Of a stretch of 64,000 nt of DNA, positions 45,501 through 51,258 are shown piece by piece. The translations under genes and the position numbers were made by a program. The stretch comes from Actinoplanes missouriensis 431 (lineage in GTDB: Bacteria; Actinomycetota; Actinomycetes; Mycobacteriales; Micromonosporaceae): NCBI RefSeq assembly GCF_000284295.1, contig NC_017093.1:5208001-5272000 (forward strand). Reading direction: 5' to 3'. The stretch's first letter is position 1. Each line of letters starts with the position of its first letter. The notes under the pieces are model-generated. The model made no database searches. It was not told the origin of the DNA and was given only the letters and a program-made list of their open reading frames with translations.

Positions 45501-46035
45501 GCAGGACCTCACCGGTCAGCCCGGCGGACTCCGCCCAGTGGAGGGTGGCCAGCTCCCGGAGGAACACGCCCATCGACCAGCCGTCGGTGATGATGTGATG
45601 CATCAGCAGCAGGACGACGTGGACGTCGTCGGCGAGCCGGAAGAAGGTGGTCCGCAGCAGCGGCCCGTCCAGCAGGTCGAACGGTTCGGCGGCCGCCGCC
45701 GCGCAGGCCGCGCGGCAGGCGATCTCGGCTTCCTTCTCACCCAGGGCCCGCAGGTCCCGGTGTTCGACCCGGTTGCGGGGCCGCGGGTGCAGGACCTGCG
45801 ACACCTCACCGCCGGTGGTGGTGAACGTGGTCCGCAGGATCTCGTGCCGCTCACCCAGCCGGTGCAGGGCACGTTCCAGGGCCGCGGTGTCGAGCGGGCC
45901 GGTCACCCGCATGGCGGCCGGGACGTGGTACGCCGTCGAGTCCGGATTCAGTTCGGCCAGCAGCCAGAGGCCCACCTGCGCGGGCGAGGCGGGCATGACG
46001 TAGGTCTGGCCGTCGCTCATGGCGTCCTCACTCAT
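33571..46035 (-). CDS. four-module NRPS (C-A-PCP)x4, no thioesterase; predicted Asn-Dap-Dap-Dap
   Basis: 4154 residues from ATG 46035 with GAGGAGG upstream, overlapping the preceding NRPS stop by 4 bp. Four C-A-PCP modules, no epimerisation, methylation or TE domain; it ends about 75 residues after the last PCP serine in a short acidic tail. Condensation HHxxxDG motifs start at residues 146, 1179, 2203 and 3226; carrier serines (GGHSLLATQ) are 1008, 2032, 3055 and 4079. C2-C4 begin LSFAQQRMWFLHQLEPGSASYH, the LCL type. By alignment to GrsA, adenylation pocket residues are DLTKVGEVG(K) in module 1, matching the Asn code, and DVWELTADD(K) in modules 2-4. The Glu and two Asp in the latter suit a positively charged diamino acid; with SbnA/SbnB nearby, L-2,3-diaminopropionate is favoured, 2,4-diaminobutyrate is possible. 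Modules 2-4 are near-identical at DNA level. Confidence 0.95.
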   Translation of the reverse strand: MSEDAMSDGQTYVMPASPAQVGLWLLAELNPDSTAYHVPAAMRVTGPLDTAALERALHRLGERHEILRTTFTTTGGEVSQVLHPRPRNRVEHRDLRALGEKEAEIACRAACAAAAAEPFDLLDGPLLRTTFFRLADDVHVVLLLMHHIITDGWSMGVFLRELATLHWAESAGLTGEVLPPLPLQYADFAVWHQQWLDSGAYGDQLDYWRGQLADGDLVLELPADRVRPRVPTGRGGRVPARIAPDLADRIRTVAAGCNATPFMLVQAAFGAVLARNSGMPRVRIGVPTANRGHANTQDLIGFFANTVVVETDTGRTRTFADAVVQVRDRTAGALAHGDIPFGEVVRHLGGHHDRSRSPLFQAMVSVDNAPDRFVLAPGLEAERFDVPLDNAKFDLTLFIRETSGHTELDLEFSTDLFTTEHARSLLDQVLDLLQRGTAAPGEALADLLAVGADQQDLLLTRAAGPVTPITSAAVELFERQVATTPGAAALVDGDRTVTYAELDAMAGHVAATLAGHGITAGDLVAVTVPRSIELVAALLAVWKRGAAYLPLDPAQPRARLSAILTDARPAAILHTAGYGTGLADDIPVLDVCLPDGAPTAAPPSVSDGAGLAYVLYTSGSTGRPKGARITNSGLANYLTWAAAEYSPAAPPVAPLHTTIGFDLTVTSLWVPLISGGSVHLLAEDSPVDRLAESLTGPARPTLVKLTPAHLEAICRLLPHGALAGRRTVFVVGGEALAPSLVRRLFTVAPDARVVNEYGPTETVVGCCTASFTAADELGDRPGVPIGSPIANTRLYVVDESLRLVPAGVPGELVVGGAGVGLGYLHDPARTAAVFVPDPFSDDPASRLYRTGDIVRHLPDGQLEFVGRRDFQVKIRGQRIELAEVEAALRAVDGVSDAVAVAVKDEVAGTRLAAYVTGPVEAPAVRSALGVLLPDAMVPSAVTVLEKLPLTDNGKIDRSALPAPVFHEQSEYVAPVTSHERAVAGLFGEVLGVDRVGLTDDFFGLGGHSLLATQVMARVRERFSVGLPLRVLFEQPSVRGFAAVVAGAESVGAGVALVPVERAGPVELSFAQQRMWFLHQLEPGSASYHVPALVRLRGRLDVDRLRAALVSVTARHEVLRTVFAEVDGRPVQVVRAEPVVDFGMGELDFTRPFDLEQGPLTRWSLTRAGDDEFLLSLVMHHIVSDGWSVGVLLQEVQAAYAGRSLPELPVQYADFAVWQRQWLESGVLDEQLAYWKTRLAGAAPILDLPTDFPRPAIASYQGAHLHADIDETTTTALTALAQRHDATLFMVLQAVYAAVLARRSGQHDTVVGVPVANRTRTEVENLIGFFVNTLAIRTQVREDEPFTALLAQVRETSLDAFAHQDLPFERLVEDLAPDRDLARNPIFQTMFTLQNAPRRSGDGLEGVEMERLPLEEGTSKFDVSVMVEEGDELRVSLEYATDLFSEGSAQAILDAFLRACQVLVEEPDDVLVGDLSAVSPAERVKLLHEWNDTDRRETLGGIVERVRKHAMTIPDAIAVRDGGAALTYHELATRAARLSERLTDAGVRVGDRVALHLERGVDAIVSVLGVLGAGAAYVPLDVRAPEARRAAVLADSGARVLIGRDLPADTVVVLDDIAPVTPWTSPAGGPHDLAYVIYTSGSTGLPKGAMVHRIGMDNHLLAKIEDLSLTGTDVVVQNASLTFDVSVWQMLSALAVGGSTLVVDDDTALDAVGLFKESAAEGVTILEVVPSLLRATLDAWDTTGEVPSLPALRWLLVTGEALPPDLCSRWLARFPEIPLVNAYGPTECSDDVTHAVITADTPISAVRAPIGRPIRNTRLYVVDELLQLVPVGVPGELVVGGIGVGRGYLNDPARTAAVFVPDPFSDVPGARLYRTGDIVRYLPDGQLEFLGRRDFQVKIRGQRIELGEIEAALRAVDGVSDAVVTAVKDDVAGTRLAAYVTGPVDAITVRAAAAGLLPDAMVPSAVMVLDTLPLTDNGKVDRSSLPAPVFQELAEYVAPKSVHERAVAGLFGEVLGVDRVGLTDDFFGLGGHSLLATQVMARVRERFSVGLPLRVLFEQPSVRGFAAVVAGAESVGAGVALVPVERAGPVELSFAQQRMWFLHQLEPGSASYHVPALVRLRGRLDVDRLRAALVSVTARHEVLRTVFAEVDGRPVQVVRAEPVVDFGMGELDFTRPFDLEQGPLTRWSLTRTGDDEFLLSLVMHHIVSDGWSVGVLLQEVQAAYAGRALPDLPVQYADFAVWQRQWLESGVLDEQLAYWKTRLAGAAPVLDLPTDFPRPAIASYQGAHLRARIDRGTAAGLNDLAQRHDATLFMVLQAVYAAVLARRSGQHDIVVGVPVANRTRTEVENLIGFFVNTLAIRTQVREDEPFTALLAQVRETSLDAFAHQDLPFERLVEDLAPDRDLARNPIFQTMFTLQNAPRRSEAGLQGVEMEQLPLEEGASKFDVSVMVEEGDELRVSLEYATDLFTAETAQAILDAFLRACTILTASPDALVGDLSAVSPAERVKLLREWNDTDRRETLGGIVERVREHAMTIPDAIAVRDDHKALTYRELATRAARLSDRLTAAGVRVGDRVALHLERGVDAVVSVLGVLGAGAAYVPLDVRAPEARRAAVLADSGARVLIGQGLAADTVVVLDDIAPVVPWVSPAGGPDDLAYVIYTSGSTGLPKGAMVHRIGMDNHLLAKIEDLSLTGTDVVVQNASLTFDVSVWQMLSALAVGGCTLVVDDETALDAVGLFRDSAAEGVTVLEVVPSLLRATLDAWDTTGEVPSLPALRWLLVTGEALPPDLCSRWLARFPGIPLVNAYGPTECSDDVTHAVITADTPISAVRAPIGRPIRNTRLYVVDESLQLVPVGVPGELVVGGIGVGRGYLNDPARTAAVFVPDPFSEVAGARLYRTGDIVRYLPDGQLEFLGRRDFQVKIRGQRIELGEIEAALRTITAVTDAVVTAVKDPTAGTRLAAYVTGPVDATAVRAAAAGLLPDAMVPSAVMVLDTLPLTDNGKIDRSALPAPVFHEQSEYVAPVTSHERAVARLFGEVLGIDRVGATDTFFELGGHSLLATQVMARVRERFSVGLPLRVLFEQPSVRGFAAVVAGAESVGAGVALVPVERAGPVELSFAQQRMWFLHQLEPGSASYHVPALVRLRGRLDVDRLRAALVSVTARHEVLRTVFAEVDGRPVQVVRADPVVDFGLGELDFTRPFDLERGPLTRWSLTRTGDDEFLLSLVMHHIVSDGWSIGVLLQEVQAAYAGRSLPELPVQYADFAVWQRQWLESGVLDEQLAYWKTRLAGAAPILDLPTDFPRPAIASYQGAHLHADIDETTTTALTALAQRHDATLFMVLQAVYAAVLARRSGQHDIVVGVPVANRTRTEVENLIGFFVNTLAIRTQVREDEPFTALLAQVRETSLDAFAHQDLPFERLVEDLAPDRDLARNPIFQTMFVLQNAERRTGEDGLQGVEMERLPLEEGTSKFDVSIAVEEADELRVSLEYATDLFTAETAQAILDAFLCACTILTESPDALVGDLSAVSPAERVKLLREWNDTDRRETLGGIVERVREHAMTIPDAIAVRDDHKALTYRELATRAARLSNRLTAAGVKVGDRVALHLERGVDAIVSVLGVLGAGAAYVPLDLRAPEARRTAVLADSGARVLIGRDLPADTVIALDDIAPVTPWTSPAGGPHDLAYVIYTSGSTGLPKGAMVHRIGMDNHLLAKIEDLSLTDTDVVVQNASLTFDVSVWQMLSALAVGGSTLVIDDDTALDAVGLFKESAAEGVTILEVVPSLLRATLDAWDTTGEVPALPALRWLLVTGEALPPDLCSRWLARFPEIPLVNAYGPTECSDDVTHAVITADTPISAVRAPIGRPIRNTRLYVVDEFLQLVPVGVPGELVVGGIGVGRGYLNDPARTAAVFVPDPFSDVPGARLYRTGDIVRYLPDGQLEFLGRRDFQVKIRGQRIELGEIEAALRTITAVTDAVVTAVKDPTAGTRLAAYVTGPVDAAAVRSTASAVLPDAMVPSAVTVLDTLPLTDNGKIDRSALPAPVFHERAEYVPPETVHEHALARLFSEVLGVDRVGLTDDFFGLGGHSLLATQVMARVREQFSVALPLRVLFEQPGLRELAAAVARAQLDQASSDDLADFEDLLAEIENMSDEEVAERLAREQ
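33802..43014 (-). repeat. three tandem near-identical NRPS module repeats (about 3.07 kb each)
   Basis: Bounded arbitrarily at the carrier serine codons, the units are 39943-43014 (3072 bp), 36874-39942 (3069 bp) and 33802-36873 (3072 bp). Long stretches are identical or almost so, for example the condensation-domain DNA around 35860-36060, 38920-39120 and 41980-42180. Differences are clustered rather than even (for example the Q-R-H-D loop upstream differs in the middle copy near 39125-39180), which looks like duplication followed by gene conversion. Confidence 0.92.
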
Positions 46036-49000
46036 CGTGGCCTCCTCGCGGCGTAGGCGTCGCGCGACACCGCGGTCGGTCCGGTGGCCGCCGCGGGTTC
46101 GGGGACGGCCCCGCGGCGCTCGGCGATCTGCTCGGCCACCGCCCGGGCGGTCGGGTCCGTGAACAGGTCGCTCAGGTCGAGATCGACGCCGTAGGTCTGT
46201 TTGATCTGGGCCAGTAGCCGGATGGCCAGCAGCGAATGGCCGCCGATCTCGAAGAAGTTGTCGTCGGGGTCGACGTCGGCACGGCCCAGCACCTCGGTGA
46301 GCAGCGCGACGATCTCGCCTTCCAGGTCTGATCCGCCGTCCCCGCCGGTGACCGGGGCACCCTCGCCGGTCGGCACCCGCAGCGCCGCCCGGTCGATCTT
46401 GCGGTTGGGGTTCTTCGGCAGCTCGTCCAGCCGTACGAGGATGCCGGGCACCATGTATTCGGGCAGCCGCTCGGTGAGGTGGGCGGTCAGCTCGGCGGTT
46501 TCCACGGTGCCGGAGTAGAAGGCGGCGAGGCGCTTGTCGCCTGTGGACTCGTCGACCACGGTGACCGCCTCACCGACTCCCGGATGGGAGGTCAGTGCGG
46601 CGTCGATGTCACCGAGCTCGATCCGGAAACCGCGGACCTTCACCTGGAAATCGATCCGGCCGAGGAAGTCGATCACCCCGCCGGGCAGCCAGCGGGCCAG
46701 ATCGCCGGTGGCGTACATGCGGCTGCCGGGAATGTCGCTGAACGGGTCGGGCACGAACTTCTCGGCGGTCAGGGCCGGCCTGCCGAGGTAACCGCGGCCC
46801 AGCCCGTCGCCGCCGATGAACAACTGGCCGGGTACGCCCACCGGCACCGGGTTCCACTGCTCGTCCAGGACGTACACGCGGGTGTTGGCGATCGGTCCGC
46901 CGATCGGGAGCCGCCAGACGTCGTCGGCCACGACGGGAAGCGGCTGGGTGGTGGCGAAGGTGGTGGACTCGGTCGGCCCGTAGCCGTTGGTGAGCAGCGG
47001 GCCACCGAGCTCGGCCACCTCCCGGGCTCGTTTCGGGTCCATCGAGTCGCCGCCGACGAGCAGCTGGCGGGTGCCGGCGAACGTCTTCGGGTCGTAGCCG
47101 GTGAGCTGCGCGAACAGCGGGGTGGCCAGCACGACGGTGTGGATGTCGTGGTCGCGCAGGGCGGTCGCGAGCCGGGGCGGTGACAGGACGGTCTGTTTGT
47201 CGAAGCCGATCAGGTGGCCGCCGTTGAGCAGGGCACCCCAGATCTCGAGGGTGGCGGCGTCGAACGCGGCGTTGGAGACCTGCGCCATCCGGTCGCCGGG
47301 GGCGAGGGAGAAGTAGCCGGTGCCGCGGACGAGCCGGACGACGTTGCGGTGGGTGATGCAGATGCCCTTCGGGGTGCCGGACGACCCGGACGTGTACATC
47401 ACGTAGAGCAGGCTCTCGGCGGACGGCCCGGCGGTGACCGTGGGCGCGTCGCCGGCGGGGACGTCGAGGAAGCCCGCCGGGTCGAGGGTGGGCAGGCCGG
47501 GGTTCCACGCCGCGGCGCCGGCGGTCCTGTCGTCCGGGGCCAGGATCAGAACCGGCGCGGACTCGTCGAGGATCTGCAGGAGGCGGTGCGGCGGGTGCGC
47601 CGGGTCGAGCGGGACGTAGGCGGCGCCGGCCTTGGCGATGGCCAGCATGGCGACGACGACCGCCGGATCCCGGTCGACGTAGAGCCCGACCCGGTCCTCG
47701 GGGCGCACCCCGAGTCGGATCAGCCGGTGCGCGAGCGCTCCGGAGATCGCGTCGAGCTCCCGGTAGGTGCGGGTGAGCGCGCCGTAGGTGAGGGCGGGCT
47801 CGCCGGGCCGGGCGGCCACCTGCTCGGCGAACAGCTCCACGACGGAGCTCTCCCGCGGATAGCGGGTGCTGGTGTCGTTCCAGGCGGCGATCTGCCGCAG
47901 TTCCTCGTCACGGATCGACGGGATCCGGTTCATGGGGGTACGCGGGTCGGCTTCCAGCCGCCGGGCCAGTTCGGCGAAGTCGGCGCCGAACCGTTCGACG
48001 GTCTCCCGGTCGAAGATGTCGGTGGAGAAGTTGATGCCGGCTTCGAGGTGGTCGCCGACCTCGCTGACCACCATGGTGAGGTCGACCTGGGCGGTGCGGC
48101 GGACCATGTCGAGGGATTCGGCTTCGAGACCGCCGATCCGGACCGGGACGCCGGCCTTCCCGTGGTTGAGGGCGGCGATGCCGTTGCCGTCCGGCAGGTG
48201 CGACCGGGTGAAGCTGAACATCACCTGGTAGCCGGGCGGCCGGGAGGCGTCCCGGACGAGACCCAGCCGTTCCACGAGCACGGGGAACGGCATGTCCTGG
48301 TGCCGCATCGCGCCGGCCACCTTCTGCCTGGTCTCGGCGATCTGGTCGGCGAAACTGCGATCGGCTCCGTCACGGGTGCGGATCAGGACCGGATTGACGA
48401 AGTAGCCCACGACACCGTGCATGTCCTCGTCGCCGCGCCCCGAGGCGGGAACCCCGATCAGGAAGTCGTCCTGCCGGGTGTACCGGCGGACCAAGGTCTG
48501 GAACACCGCCATCAGCGTGACGAACAGGGTCGTGCCCTGGCCGGCGGAGAGGGTGCGCAGGGCCGCGGTGAGGTTGCTGTCCAGGGTGAGGGAGACGGTG
48601 TCGCCCTGGTACGTCAGGGCCGGCGGGCGGGGCCGGTCGGCGGGCAGTTCGAGAACGGTGTCGCTGCCGTCGAGCTCGTTCTTCCAGTACTCCCACAGGC
48701 GCTGCCCGTGCGGCGAGTCCAGCAGGGCCCGCTGCCGGCGCCCGTACTCCACGAAGTCCGCCACCGGCGCCGGTGCGACGGTGACGTTCCCGCCGGTCTC
48801 GCGGGTGTAGAGCCGCCCGAGCTCGTCGGTGAGCACGGCGACCGACCACATGTCACCGGCGACGTGGTGCAGCACCATCGACAGCACGTCACCGGCGGGC
48901 CGGCGGAACAGGGTGACCTGGAGCGGCCGCCCGGCCGCCAGGTCGAGGCGCTCACCCAGGATCTCGCGGCGGATGCGGGCGGCGAACTCCCCCTCGTCGA

Positions 49001-51242
49001 GGCCGGACGCGTCCTCGACGAGGAAATCGACCTCCTGCCGCCGGTGGACCTGCTGATAGGACTCTCCGTCGGCGGCCCAGTGCAGGGACGTACGCAGAGC
49101 CGGGTGCCGGTCGGTGAGCGTCTGGAAGGTCCGGTGCAGGGCTCCCACGTCGACGGGCCGGCGGAACCGGAGCGCGGCGTAGATGTGCTGCACGGAGCTG
49201 TCCGGGTGCTGCTGCTCCAGGATCCAGAGGGCCTGCTGGCCGTAGGCGAGCGGGTGCCGTCCCGAGCTGGTCGCGGTGACGGGCGGCGCGGCGGCGCGGG
49301 TGTGCTCGGTCAGGTCGTCGAGCAGGGTGTCGACGGTGGCGCCGGCGAGCAGCCCGGCGAGCGGGAGCTCCTGGCCGGTGGCCCGTTCGACGGCGGCGCG
49401 CAGTTCCAGGGCGGCCAGCGAGTCCAGGCCCTGCGCCACCAGCGGGGCGGCCGGGTCGACATCGGAACCGAGGCGCTGGCGCAGCAGGTCGAGCAGGGTC
49501 TCCCGGGTGATCTCCGAGCGCAGGTGCTCGGGAAGCGGGGCGAGACCGTTGCCGGCCGGGCCGGCGTCCCAGCGGTACGCCACCATCATCGATCCGTCGG
49601 CGAGCATGGCCCGGGCCTGGGCGCGCTGGACCTTGCCGCTGGTGGTGCGGGGGATCTGGCCGGGCCGGACGAAGACGAGGCTGCCGGGGGTGACGCCGTG
49701 CTCGGTGGCGAGCCGCATCCGTACCCGGGCCGCGGCCTCGGCCATCTCGTCCGGCCGGTGGGCGATCGAGGTCTCCAGGACCAGGCACACCTCCTCCCGG
49801 TCGTCGCGGTCCACGGCGAAGGCGGCGGCACCACGCCGCAGGGAGGGATGCGCGTCGAGGGCGCTCTGTTCCAGGTCCTGCGGGTAGTGGTTGCGGCCGC
49901 GGACCACGACCAGATCCTTGATCCGGCCGGTGACGAACAGCTGCCCGTCACGGAGGAAACCGAGGTCACCGGTGCGCAGCGGATCGCCGGGCGCCTGTCC
50001 GAACGTGGCCGTGGAGTCCTGGCCCCAGTAACCGGCCGCGACGTTGTCACCCGCCGCCCGGATCTCGCCGACGGTTGCCGGCGGGACTGCGGCCCCGGTC
50101 TCCGGGTCGGTGACGGTCACGGTCAGGTCGCCGGCGACGGTGCCGCAGCCGACCACGGGCAGCCCGGTCTCCGCCGTGACCGGCGCGCTGCCGGGCGCCA
50201 GGGAGCCGGGATCGAAGGTCTCGGCGATCGGGCTGTCGCCGACGCTCCTACCGGAGACCAGCAGGGTCGCCTCGGCGAGTCCGTAGCAGGGGAAGAACGC
50301 GCCGCGGCGGAACCCGTAGGGAGCCATCCGGTCGGCGAACCGTTCGAGCGTGCGCGCCCGCACCGGCTCGGCGCCGTTGAAGGCGACCTCCCACCGCGAC
50401 AGGTCCAGGCCCGCGAGCTGCTGCTCCGGGATCCGGTCGACGCACAGGTCGTAGGCGAAGTTGGGGCCACCACTGATCCGGGCGCCGGTCTCGGAGATCA
50501 GTCGCAGCCAGCGCAGTGGTTGCGCGATGAACGACACCGGTGAGAAGAGGGTGCTCGTCGTTCCGGCGAACAGCGGTTGCAGAATCCCACCGATCAAACC
50601 CATGTCGTGGTACGGCGGAAGCCAGCTCACCACCCTGGTGTCGGGTGTGGTGCCGAAGTGGTCGCGGATCTGCCGGGAGTTGGCGACCAGGTTGCGGTGG
50701 GTGACGACGACGCCGCGGGGCGTCGCCGTGGAGCCGGAGGTGTATTGCAGGAACGCCACGGTGTCGCCGTCGATCGAGGGCCGTCGCCACTCGCCGGGTG
50801 CGGGCAGCTCCCCGTCGACGGCGATGAGCGGCAGCCCGGCGATCCCCGCCGCGCCCTCGTCCCCGCCGTCGATCACACTGCCGGGCACCAGGGCGGCAGC
50901 CGGCGCCGAGTCGGCGAACACGGCCCGGGACCGGGCCGAGTAGATCTTGCCGTTCGACGGGTAGAGCGGAACGGCGATGACTCCGGCGTAGAGGCAGCCG
51001 AGGAACGACGCCACATAGTCCAGTCCCGGCGGCAGCAGCACCAGCACCCGGTCTCCGGGGGCCACCCGCCCGGCCAGCAGCGCCGCGATCGAGGCGGCCC
51101 GGTCGTGCAGCTCGGCGAAGCTCAAGCGGGACGGTGCGGCCTCGTTCGGGCCGGCGAACTCGAACGCGACCTTCTCCGAGAACTCTGCTCGTGCGGCGAC
51201 GACGTCGACGAATGTCGAGGCCCGGACAACCGACTGCTCCAT
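46032..51242 (-). CDS. lipoinitiation NRPS: FAAL-ACP-C-A-PCP
   Basis: 1736 residues from ATG 51242, chosen over 51266 because TAGGAG sits 8 bp before it. Domains: fatty acyl-AMP ligase (about 1-575; YTSGSTATPRGV, LPPYHDMGLIGGILQ, FFPCYGLAEATLLVSG, TSGKVQRAQ), acyl carrier protein (Ser608 in GLDSLAALE), condensation domain (His792 in HHVAGDMWS; the usual DG is DM), adenylation domain (core Y1283 in YTSGSSGTPKG) and PCP (Ser1670 in GGHSLLA). FAAL activates a free fatty acid as acyl-AMP, loads the ACP, and the C domain acylates the first amino acid. The pocket reads approximately D-A-L-V-L-G-G-T-F, hydrophobic, not further resolvable (Val/Ile/Leu-like). Stop overlaps the next NRPS start (ATGA). 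Confidence 0.94.
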   Translation of the reverse strand: MEQSVVRASTFVDVVAARAEFSEKVAFEFAGPNEAAPSRLSFAELHDRAASIAALLAGRVAPGDRVLVLLPPGLDYVASFLGCLYAGVIAVPLYPSNGKIYSARSRAVFADSAPAAALVPGSVIDGGDEGAAGIAGLPLIAVDGELPAPGEWRRPSIDGDTVAFLQYTSGSTATPRGVVVTHRNLVANSRQIRDHFGTTPDTRVVSWLPPYHDMGLIGGILQPLFAGTTSTLFSPVSFIAQPLRWLRLISETGARISGGPNFAYDLCVDRIPEQQLAGLDLSRWEVAFNGAEPVRARTLERFADRMAPYGFRRGAFFPCYGLAEATLLVSGRSVGDSPIAETFDPGSLAPGSAPVTAETGLPVVGCGTVAGDLTVTVTDPETGAAVPPATVGEIRAAGDNVAAGYWGQDSTATFGQAPGDPLRTGDLGFLRDGQLFVTGRIKDLVVVRGRNHYPQDLEQSALDAHPSLRRGAAAFAVDRDDREEVCLVLETSIAHRPDEMAEAAARVRMRLATEHGVTPGSLVFVRPGQIPRTTSGKVQRAQARAMLADGSMMVAYRWDAGPAGNGLAPLPEHLRSEITRETLLDLLRQRLGSDVDPAAPLVAQGLDSLAALELRAAVERATGQELPLAGLLAGATVDTLLDDLTEHTRAAAPPVTATSSGRHPLAYGQQALWILEQQHPDSSVQHIYAALRFRRPVDVGALHRTFQTLTDRHPALRTSLHWAADGESYQQVHRRQEVDFLVEDASGLDEGEFAARIRREILGERLDLAAGRPLQVTLFRRPAGDVLSMVLHHVAGDMWSVAVLTDELGRLYTRETGGNVTVAPAPVADFVEYGRRQRALLDSPHGQRLWEYWKNELDGSDTVLELPADRPRPPALTYQGDTVSLTLDSNLTAALRTLSAGQGTTLFVTLMAVFQTLVRRYTRQDDFLIGVPASGRGDEDMHGVVGYFVNPVLIRTRDGADRSFADQIAETRQKVAGAMRHQDMPFPVLVERLGLVRDASRPPGYQVMFSFTRSHLPDGNGIAALNHGKAGVPVRIGGLEAESLDMVRRTAQVDLTMVVSEVGDHLEAGINFSTDIFDRETVERFGADFAELARRLEADPRTPMNRIPSIRDEELRQIAAWNDTSTRYPRESSVVELFAEQVAARPGEPALTYGALTRTYRELDAISGALAHRLIRLGVRPEDRVGLYVDRDPAVVVAMLAIAKAGAAYVPLDPAHPPHRLLQILDESAPVLILAPDDRTAGAAAWNPGLPTLDPAGFLDVPAGDAPTVTAGPSAESLLYVMYTSGSSGTPKGICITHRNVVRLVRGTGYFSLAPGDRMAQVSNAAFDAATLEIWGALLNGGHLIGFDKQTVLSPPRLATALRDHDIHTVVLATPLFAQLTGYDPKTFAGTRQLLVGGDSMDPKRAREVAELGGPLLTNGYGPTESTTFATTQPLPVVADDVWRLPIGGPIANTRVYVLDEQWNPVPVGVPGQLFIGGDGLGRGYLGRPALTAEKFVPDPFSDIPGSRMYATGDLARWLPGGVIDFLGRIDFQVKVRGFRIELGDIDAALTSHPGVGEAVTVVDESTGDKRLAAFYSGTVETAELTAHLTERLPEYMVPGILVRLDELPKNPNRKIDRAALRVPTGEGAPVTGGDGGSDLEGEIVALLTEVLGRADVDPDDNFFEIGGHSLLAIRLLAQIKQTYGVDLDLSDLFTDPTARAVAEQIAERRGAVPEPAAATGPTAVSRDAYAARRPR

Positions 51243-51258
51243 GACGCAAACTCCTAGC

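Noticed and set aside
43015..46035. N-acyl-D-Asn prodrug motif exactly as in colibactin
   Set aside because: The Asn module has no epimerisation domain, the following C domain looks LCL rather than DCL, and a hydrophobic residue precedes Asn, so the known motif is not reproduced; only a looser analogy with the M28 peptidase remains.
47214..50543. 1109-codon plus-strand open frame opposite the FAAL-NRPS gene
   Set aside because: Shadow of conserved FAAL, C and A domains on the minus strand; no motif, no ribosome-binding site.
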